Shown piece by piece: positions 57,026 to 64,000 of a stretch of DNA of 64,000 bases; the stretch's first letter is position 1; each line of letters opens with the position of its first letter. Location of the stretch: the NCBI RefSeq assembly GCF_914767665.1, contig NC_059501.1, forward strand, positions 9,426,501 to 9,490,500, read 5' to 3'. A program made the position numbers and the translations under genes. Under the pieces are notes generated by a model. It had not been told where the DNA came from, ran no database searches, and worked only from the letters and a program-made list of their open reading frames with translations. The DNA comes from Harmonia axyridis. Taxonomy: Eukaryota; Arthropoda; Insecta; Coleoptera; Coccinellidae.

Positions 57026-57337
57026 ATGGTACCTATGGAGGTTGACGTCGATTCAGTACGACGTGACTTGGTACCGTGTGAGCAGCTTCGGGCGTTTGGT
57101 TCGCTACAAAGGAAGTTTTCACCCGGTAAAATCGACAGTTTTTCATGCGATGGCCCAATTGCGACGTGCCCAGGTTTCGATGAAAAGTGTTGTGTGATCC
57201 TGAAAGTGCACCAGTGCAGTGTGAAATGTGGAAAGTGTTTTGATGAACGGGAAGTGATAGTGTTCCGGTGTACAAATGATGCTGTTGCAGAAAAAGTCAC
57301 CCCATCTGCCGAAAAAATCGCCGATTTTGAGGAATAA
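57026..57337 (+). CDS. Cysteine-rich 103-residue ORF, unknown
   Basis: The ATG at 57026 (second ATG at 57035) opens 103 codons ending in TAA at 57337. The product has nine Cys, including TCPGFDEKCC and CSVKCGKC, with an acidic N-terminus and C-terminus. The local base composition is richer in GC than its flanks. It could be a small protein, an exon fragment, or the leader of the overlapping 57276 exon. I do not recognise a domain, and no signal peptide is visible. Confidence 0.3.
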   Translation: MVPMEVDVDSVRRDLVPCEQLRAFGSLQRKFSPGKIDSFSCDGPIATCPGFDEKCCVILKVHQCSVKCGKCFDEREVIVFRCTNDAVAEKVTPSAEKIADFEE

Positions 57338-57359
57338 GCCGAGTTTTGTGGTTTATGCG
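57276..57359 (+). CDS. Candidate first coding exon, unknown gene
   Basis: Tandem ATGs at 57276 and 57279 open 28 codons beginning MMLLQKKSPHLPKKSPIL and ending VVYA, followed by the donor GTGAGTTC at 57360, phase 0. The peptide is basic and proline-containing. It overlaps a longer ORF in another frame (57026-57337) that would act as an overlapping upstream ORF if both are on the same mRNA, which lowers confidence. Context and donor are good. Confidence 0.3.
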
Positions 57360-57365
57360 GTGAGT

Positions 57366-59510
57366 TCGATTGGAAAGCTACCACGATGACTAACGATAGG
57401 TAGCGCTACGAAATACCTGGCGTATAGTGAACGTTCGCAACCGAAAATTGATAGTGTAACTGTTGATATAATGACGGTAGCGTTAAACGTTCTAATCTAG
57501 ACTTGAACAATGCAACTCTCACTCAACTGGTATTCTATGTTTGGAATGTAGAGCATCCTACAACGAATAAATTAATTAATTAGCTATTAGATTTCACGGT
57601 ATAAGTTCCGACTGTTCGACGAACATGATTCGCTGGTTTCAATTTCCATATTGTACTTATTATAATTTATTAAATTCTGCTTATATGAGGGTCTCGAAAC
57701 ACCTGTTGTTGAAAGTTCTCCAATAAAGTTAGTGCTGAAATAATAACAATGTAATTTTCTTGAGTATCAAGCTTTGAGGTTGTTGAAACTTTCTGGACTT
57801 GAAGTTGCTCCTAAGAGATTTACAAGAAAACTTGAATTTTGGATGACTTAATGGATTATGATTCATCGTTTTATTGTTCGATCATTATTTTGGCTTCTTA
57901 TTCATACTTGTGATTCTGCGAAATTGTTAGTGAGGAAACTTCAGCCTCTTTTGATTATACAGAATTCGCGGAATGAGAATTCTTTCATGATAATATGCGG
58001 TACCTATTGAAATAAAAGGCTGAAAAAAGTTCAAATATTTGTGGGCTCTATATCACGTCAACGTCTGGTATATTTTCTCATCGTGAGAATTTCGGTAGCT
58101 TTTGCAATATGACATCTTTTGATATATTTTTTTTTTTGAAGAAGAAATAATAATATAAAAAATGCATGTAAGAGAAAAGACTACTCTATTTCTGTACATT
58201 TTTCAGCGCTTTATTATTTCGTCAGGATGTCTGTATTTTTAGAATGTTGAGCCGGTAATGGTCTCTAATGATGAAGTTCGACTCACTGATGATGAATCAT
58301 GCAAAAAATCAATTGATTTCGTTGCAAAATGCAATAACTGTCACACGAAAACACTCCGAAAATTGAAGTTTTCAATAAGAAAACTTTGACCATAGCTTCA
58401 GTAAATGTGACAATTAAAAATTGTGTTGACTGTATAATTTCAAAACTACAAGTGATATATCTATTATAGAATAGCAGTATCAAGCTTCATACAAAATTTC
58501 GTGTCCATTATAAAATCACAATTTCTTGCTCATCGCATCGTCAGATCCATAGAATATTCAAGAGGAAAATAAAGAACCTAGTATTTCATTGTGAAGAAAT
58601 CCAACCATTTGGAATTTCATATTTGTAGATGTACAATAACAATTACAATTGTAAAATTTCATTTTGATCGTATCACCATGTCACTAGAGCCATAGAAAAT
58701 TCAAACAGAATTTCGAAAAAATTACTCAGTTTTTCCATAACAACACATTCGATTCGGTTGAAATTTGGTTTATATATGGATACAATCATGATACCAAATC
58801 ATAAGAACCTCTCATCTAGAACAACTAATAGAAAACAAAGACCTCCATACTTAATGAATCATATCACATTTGAAATTGATATAACGGCGTATCATGTACA
58901 GTTTTGACAATTTTTGTCATTTGTATTCAGCAAGTTAAGTCATTCAATCATGGAAAGATGAAGGCTTCAAAAACGTTTAGAATTTGTTTTATCAAAAACT
59001 GTGCCCATTGGCGAAGACTGAAAGAAGATTTCAAGGACGACAATGTTGAGTTAATTGACCCACTTTTCGTCGTATTGTAGATCAATTTGAAAGTGATTTT
59101 TTTACACGATACAACAACTGAATCGTACTTGGTTTCAATTCCCAATTTGTCCACAATACAACGAACAGTGCAGAGTCGACTAACTGATTAATGTCGTCCA
59201 TGAATTTAATTCTCAAATTACTTTCAGTATTCACAAAACACTGATTCCCATAAAATAATTTAATAATTTCTAAACTTTGTTGAAACATATATCTTTCCAC
59301 GATTAAATGGTAAAGCTTTCTGAACACAACTGACATGAGAAATGTCAAAAAATAATGCTCCATCAATGTACCATTGAAACCATTTTAAATTCTAGTAATT
59401 AATCATACCTATTGAAAACCCCTGTATATAATAATTGTAGACTGTTCTGTGGAGTCCAAGGGAGTAATATGCGCATGCATGATACCGTTTCTTCCTTTTC
59501 TAGAGTTATT
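57366..59510. other. Non-coding, no gene recognised
   Basis: AT-rich. Shares a TTATTTCGTCAGGATGTCTG motif at 58215 with 24105. Confidence 0.45.
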
Positions 59511-59516
59511 TCAATA

Positions 59517-59660
59517 ATAATAATAATATTTTTTTATTTCCTTAAGACAGAATACACTGTATAGAAAACGTCAAAATAAATATGCATACAATAATAATAA
59601 TACGAAAAAAAGATAGAAATTAGTAACTGAAACCGAAAATTTGATTAACAAAAGATTCAA
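59517..59660 (-). mobile_element. Truncated LINE 3' UTR fragment (tentative)
   Basis: On the minus strand an A/T-rich stretch ends CTTAAGGAAATAAAAAAATA followed by ATTATTATTATTG, the appearance of a 5'-truncated LINE with its repeat tail. No coding part remains. Confidence 0.35.
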
Positions 59661-60696
59661 ATTCCTCAAACAAAAGAGTAATCCATGTATTCGCTGACAC
59701 TATAAGTGACGATAATGACAATAATTACAATGTTAAATAACCTCTATCCAGAATCACACATTGAGTTTCACATTCTGCACAATTTATTTATATTTCGAAT
59801 TGAGGAAGTTATAGGAAATCACAATATTTCGTTCAAAATTGCCATGATTTTCATCGATGCTAATTTCCCCGGTCGCCGCTGGCGAAAATCTGGCATATAT
59901 GATTCTGCAAAATATTATCCTGCGAAAAAGGAAGATTTAATGCGCAACTTGAATCGCAATCGGGTTAGAACGTCGTCTGTGGAATCCCATTAAACGTAAT
60001 CTCGAATAATGGGAAATTCACCCACTTTCGTCAATATAATTTGAATTTAGATGCGATAAATTTCAGGCGATTGGGTCCTGATCCGAAAATTGTCTTGCCT
60101 CGTTTCGATTCAATGTATACGGATTCCGGGAAATGCGATCCATGTTTTCGAAGCTCTTTTCCATACCAAATTGGAATGGGTTTGTGTATTTATTCTTAGT
60201 TTTCAATTACTGCGAACACATGATATGTTAAATATACTCCTTTTTGGAATTATCGAAAAGATTGGCTCACAAAATGAAACAGACCTTGAAGCATCGATTG
60301 TTTTTACTAAGGTTTTCTGTGTCCTACTACAGATTATCCTGTCGATTTTGTAGTACCAATATTTTACCTCAAACAAAAATGTTTTTTATTGATCGAGATG
60401 TGATCTCAAATATATTGAGGATTCAAGTCCGTATCTTGCCTCAATGATAATTGACAGCCTCGAGAATATTATCAACATTTTTTTGAAAATATCAGTTTGT
60501 TTCCTATAAATCCTGAAATAATGGACTAATCGGTTAATTGCAGCCTTTTTCGCGATCTACCTCATCGTATCAATCGGAAGAATGGTATAAACTTCTCATT
60601 TTTTTTTAAGGGTTAGGTTAGGTATTGAAAATTTGAGTGAAATTTTTCTAAAAAAAAATTTTCTGGTGAGTACGAAATTCGGCTCATTGGGGATAG

Positions 60697-61007
60697 TGTA
60701 CAAAGTTGTACATTCACTTCTTATTTTTTTTTGAGGGGGCTTTGACCAATATTTCAGGAGATGTTACGGTTTTTGTGTAGATTTTCAATTTTTACAGATT
60801 TTTTCCAAATTTCGAGTTAAAAATTCTCAAAAACTGTGAGCTTACCGATTGTTCGTAGAGCTCATAGTTTATGAGAATTTTTAACTCGAAATTTGAAAAA
60901 AAACCGTAAAAATTGAATTTCAACACAAAAACCGTGATATCTCCTGAAATATTGGTCATAGCCCCCTCAAAAAAAAAAATAAGAAGTGAATGTATAACTT
61001 TGTACAC
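60697..61007. mobile_element. Fold-back MITE of about 311 bp
   Basis: Arms of about 140 bp: GTGTACAAAGTTGTACATTC on the left against GAATGTATAACTTTGTACAC on the right. Inside these, CTTCTTATTTTTTTT, GAGGGGGCTTTGACCAATAT, TTTCAGGAGAT and GTTAAAAATTCTCA blocks are all mirrored. The central spacer is about 35 bp. The ends lack a clear target duplication. Confidence 0.8.
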
Positions 61008-61301
61008 CGTACAAAGTTTGGTCATGGCAGGAGTGCCAGAGATAGATACTCGAAAAACCACGTGGTGGTAATCCATCTTAATACGTACAGTTCGCATGCA
61101 AGTTATTCAGATAACTTCTTAGGTTATATCTTCGAGTCGACACGTGACATATGCATATAGGTTGTCTAACTGTCTATTTAAATAATTTCACTCGTAATTT
61201 CCGTTTATTACCCATCTCTTTCATTTTGGCATTTGTGTAATAGAATAAAATAGTAAAAATAAATCTGCATTACCTATTAATTTCTTTTAATCCATTTAAT
61301 T

Positions 61302-61385
61302 CTCATTTCCCCTCATTTGCTCTCATTACTCCTCATTGCCTCTCATTGCCCCTCATTGCCTTTCATTTCCCCCTCACTTCCTTGT
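61302..61385. repeat. Pyrimidine-rich tandem repeat
   Basis: Iterations of CTCATTGCCTCTCATTGCCC-like 10-mers occur, with variants CTCATTTGCT and CTCATTACTC. Confidence 0.7.
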
Positions 61386-61432
61386 AAGTGTACACTTAAT
61401 TTCCCCAGTGAGAGACTCCTCGTGACTGTCTT

Positions 61433-61562
61433 AAGGTACCGTTGACCGTCGCGTTTCGAATCGCAATTCGCAGCTCCGTCCAGCTACGCGATTGCTTGAA
61501 TTGCGATTAGTTAGAGTTAGATGAAGTCGTCGAAACGCGACTGTCCCCGGAAACCGTACCTT
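61433..61562. mobile_element. Compact GC-rich hairpin MITE, 130 bp
   Basis: AAGGTACC...GTACCTT ends enclose a long interrupted stem: GTCGCGTTTCGA pairs perfectly with TCGAAACGCGAC, and ATCGCAATTC with GAATTGCGAT. It is strikingly GC-richer than its flanks. No coding potential is seen. Confidence 0.65.
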
Positions 61563-61569
61563 CAGAAAG

Positions 61570-62280
61570 AATGTGTTCAAGCAAACGTTCAGTCCAAACC
61601 ACTTCATGAACATGTTAGAGCAATAACCTGCGCACTCAGTAGTCCTCAAAGTAGAAGGTAGAAGCCGCCACAAACATTTCATTTGTAGCTGTTCATCTAC
61701 TCGGCTTATTTCGATTGAAGTTATTACGATTATTACCTGCTAGATAACAGCTTGCGTAGGGTCCTACCGACAATATGCCATTCCGTCGGTTGGCTCGGTC
61801 ATTAGAATTATTATGCACAAACGGCGACAAATCCGGACGTCGTTCTGCCAACATCCACCCTGCCAGGTGATAATCCCTATCTGCGCCGCCCCTCCGTCCA
61901 TGACAACACACGGCCGAGCCCCGGAGAAATTTAACGTTCCGGTCCGGAGCCATAAAACCCGTCAGGTAGACCGGAAGATCGCGGCCGGGCTCGTATAAAA
62001 TCAAAACTGTCCATTATTAGGGATAAACTAATAGGCCATCATCTGGAAATCATTACGGCGACGCGAGTCGTAAAAGGATGGACGGACGTCGTAAAACAGG
62101 CCGAAAGGTGGGTTAGTGGATATATAACAGACTGTTCGGAAGGCCCAGGCAGTGCAGGACTCGGGGGTTGAGCAGGAGAAGGTATAAAGTTATAATGGAC
62201 CACTCTTCATGAGAGACTCTTATTAATTTTACCACGGGTGGTTTTGAATACCCTGGCAACAAAAACTCCTACCCTAGAGT
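61570..62280. other. No gene; GC-rich island 61700-62160
   Basis: Open frames on both strands (minus 62004-61693, plus 61813-61998) are complementary and probably fortuitous. Candidate conserved non-coding DNA. Confidence 0.35.
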
Positions 62281-62289
62281 TTACGATTT

Positions 62290-62880
62290 CTTCTATTCTT
62301 CAGCCATTGTCCACCTCTGGACATAGGCCTCCTTCAGCTTTCTCCTGTGCTACTCGATGCCACCCGGTCTTCTCACGCGTTTGATTGACTTGGCCTCCTG
62401 TGTGTTGACTTGTTGATCCATCTGTTACAATCTTGGTGAGCCACATGTCCTACTCATTGAAACTTCTGATCTGAGACTTTTGTTCTGTCGCATTTTTTCA
62501 TTTGTATTCTCTTAAACTCAAGCCATTCATCTCACGTTCCATGGCTCCTCTCTGCATTACCCTCAGTGTATTTGAACACTTCTTTGCTAGTGCCATTGTT
62601 TCAAGGCCATACAGAGGTGTCAAATACTCTTCTCTCCAGATTTATAGAGATGTTGTTCTTGAATATGTACTTCATTTTTTCGAAAGCCGCCAATTCATAG
62701 GTGTTCAACTCTGCTGTCGGAGTCTCTCCACCCATCCTTATTGTATGCTCAAGACCAATATAATTTGATACGTTTTCCACCTTTGTTGTATGTAGGTAGA
62801 TGTTTTCTTTACAATTACTCAGTATCTTGGTTTTCGACATATTAATTACTCAACTCTTCTATAGCATCGTCTAGTTCTTT
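62290..62880 (-). pseudogene. RTE-type LINE 3' remnant
   Basis: The minus strand reads VSNYIGLEHTIRMGGETPTA, AFEKMKYIFKNNISINLERR and VFDTSVWPL, then with stops RVRRPGGIE and LKEAYVQRWTMAE. The order of motifs (YLGxxI, FKSKIPxxLKRxVFD, RPGxxW, EAYVQQWT) is that of insect RTE-like polyprotein C-termini. It is heavily mutated. Confidence 0.7.
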
Positions 62881-62889
62881 CAACATTGC

Positions 62890-64000
62890 AGCCAATTTAT
62901 TAAAATTTCACAAAGAATGTTTGACCCTCTCTGTCTCTACAAAGGCTACTGAGCCTTATATTAAAAGAAGATCCAATTGGTTTCAATTGGGGTGCAAATG
63001 ACGAGGTTTCCTCCTTTGTCATTCACACTGACTGTCATGAACAAAGACTTCATAACCGGAATGTTCCGATAGATGTATGAAGAATAACAATATCAAATTG
63101 TCGTAGTATTAGGTCACTTTTGTTAGAGATAAGATCCACTTATTTCATTTTTAGCGGAAAAATTGACATTTTACATTGACATTTTTAGCGCAATACTCGC
63201 AAAGAAAATTCTTTTTCTTCATATACCTTGTCAGTTTGATCCGACGTTGGCGTTTACCATCGAGAAGGCATCTCGATCCGTTGCTTCATGCGATATATTA
63301 TCTACATATATCTACATTCACCGATATAATAATAATAATGGAATTTATTTCGATGAATAAACGGCGAACATAAGAAAATATATAGAACTTTAAACACGCG
63401 CTAAAGGAATTGTCATTAGAAAAATTACCCACTCAAATATCAATCTTCTTTCCTGCTGGGATTTCCATTCAACAAAAATCTCACACGTCATTATGAATTA
63501 TCTGTAACTGAATTATATGTGTTCTAAATGGTCAATGGTGTAACTTAGATGCAGTGCAATACAAAACGTGAAAAAGTTTTTTAGGTTTCTGGCATCGAGA
63601 TGATTGAGATGGTTTTATGTTCATAAGAAATTAATGTAGATCTCTCAACTTCATTATTCGTTGTTCCGAAGTTTTATGATGTTATACAGCTGGAAATATC
63701 GCTGCGTTTCGAGACAGGTAAATATGGGATATGTTTTGGTCTGCTGTCTATGGTTCAAAGACTCTTTCACAAGGTCAAGATTTTGTTTCGGTCAAGTGTT
63801 ACTTCTTTATGTTGAGCAGTAGACTCAGATAACTTCTGGTGATCACTTCGTTAAACCATCAGCGACGAAGACAATGGGATAATTGAAAGTGATTGCAGCG
63901 TTTACTGTTCAAGAGTTAATATCTTGTTATATATATTATTATATATTATATTATTATTTCCTCATATAAATGGCTTTTTCCTCCATAATTTTACATTGAT
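62890..64000. other. No gene recognised
   Basis: AT-rich, with simple repeats at 63316-63345 and near the right end. Confidence 0.45.
63926..63958. repeat. (AT/ATT)n microsatellite
   Basis: TATATATATTATTATATATT-type simple repeat near the right edge of the window. Confidence 0.8.

Noticed and set aside
61693..62004. 103-codon minus-strand ORF in the 61.7-kb island
   Set aside because: Open frames exist on both strands over the same GC-rich DNA; no start context, splice site or motif supports either.
1..64000. Prokaryotic features (operons, CRISPR, attachment sites, Shine-Dalgarno sites)
   Set aside because: Spliced-type exon signals, LINE and mariner content and very low coding density show a eukaryotic genome.

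Overview
The window is eukaryotic, AT-rich, and most likely from an insect. Its mix of non-LTR retrotransposon, RTE and mariner remnants is typical of beetles, and a ladybird-type genome is a reasonable guess that the sequence does not prove. There are no bacterial operons, CRISPR arrays, rRNA genes or complete host genes. Most of it reads as intergenic or long-intron DNA with many broken transposable elements, MITE-like fold-back elements, AT-rich tandem repeats and short GC-richer islands. LAYOUT. 1-12.9 kb: mostly unannotatable DNA with a plus-strand RTE remnant (5.77-6.08 kb), a minus-strand RTE remnant (9.2-9.8 kb), a 160-bp MITE (11.18 kb), a hairpin (3.88 kb) and a CpG-rich promoter-like patch (8.2-8.5 kb). 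12.9-15.7 kb: two decayed LINE fragments on opposite strands. 16.6-17.1 kb: a GC-rich patch ending in a candidate first coding exon. 21.5-22.3 kb: a LINE 3' end with RNase H and zinc-knuckle remnants. 24.35-28.37 kb: the best-preserved element, an apparently intact two-ORF non-LTR retrotransposon on the minus strand. It sits next to a broken Jockey-type reverse transcriptase (28.37-29.5 kb) and an RTE tail (29.56-29.85 kb). 31.0-33.1 kb: nested RTE and Jockey debris and an AT-rich tandem repeat. 33.86-35.87 and 49.19-50.34 kb: two copies of a fold-back element. 39.2 kb: a tRNA-like sequence. 41.8-42.75 kb: an internally deleted mariner with both ends. 44.2-47.3 kb: more LINE and RTE pieces and a cysteine-rich fragment. 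48.06-57.4 kb: a 36-nt micro-exon and two more candidate first exons on the plus strand, mixed with mariner debris, repeats and MITEs. 60.7-61.6 kb: two more fold-back MITEs. 62.3-62.9 kb: an RTE tail. HOW THE PARTS WORK TOGETHER. In the intact retrotransposon, ORF1 (PHD-like finger, coiled coil, RRM-like domain) and ORF2 (APE endonuclease plus reverse transcriptase) overlap. ORF2 has no ATG before its endonuclease domain, and its open frame begins exactly at a T TTT TTA heptamer that lies in phase in ORF1. This suggests ORF2 could be made by -1 ribosomal frameshifting, and it is the most notable observation here. The plus-strand exon candidates at 17.0, 53.2 and 57.3 kb all end in phase 0 at consensus donors, so they could be alternative first exons of one gene whose main body lies to the right of the window. 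That is inference.
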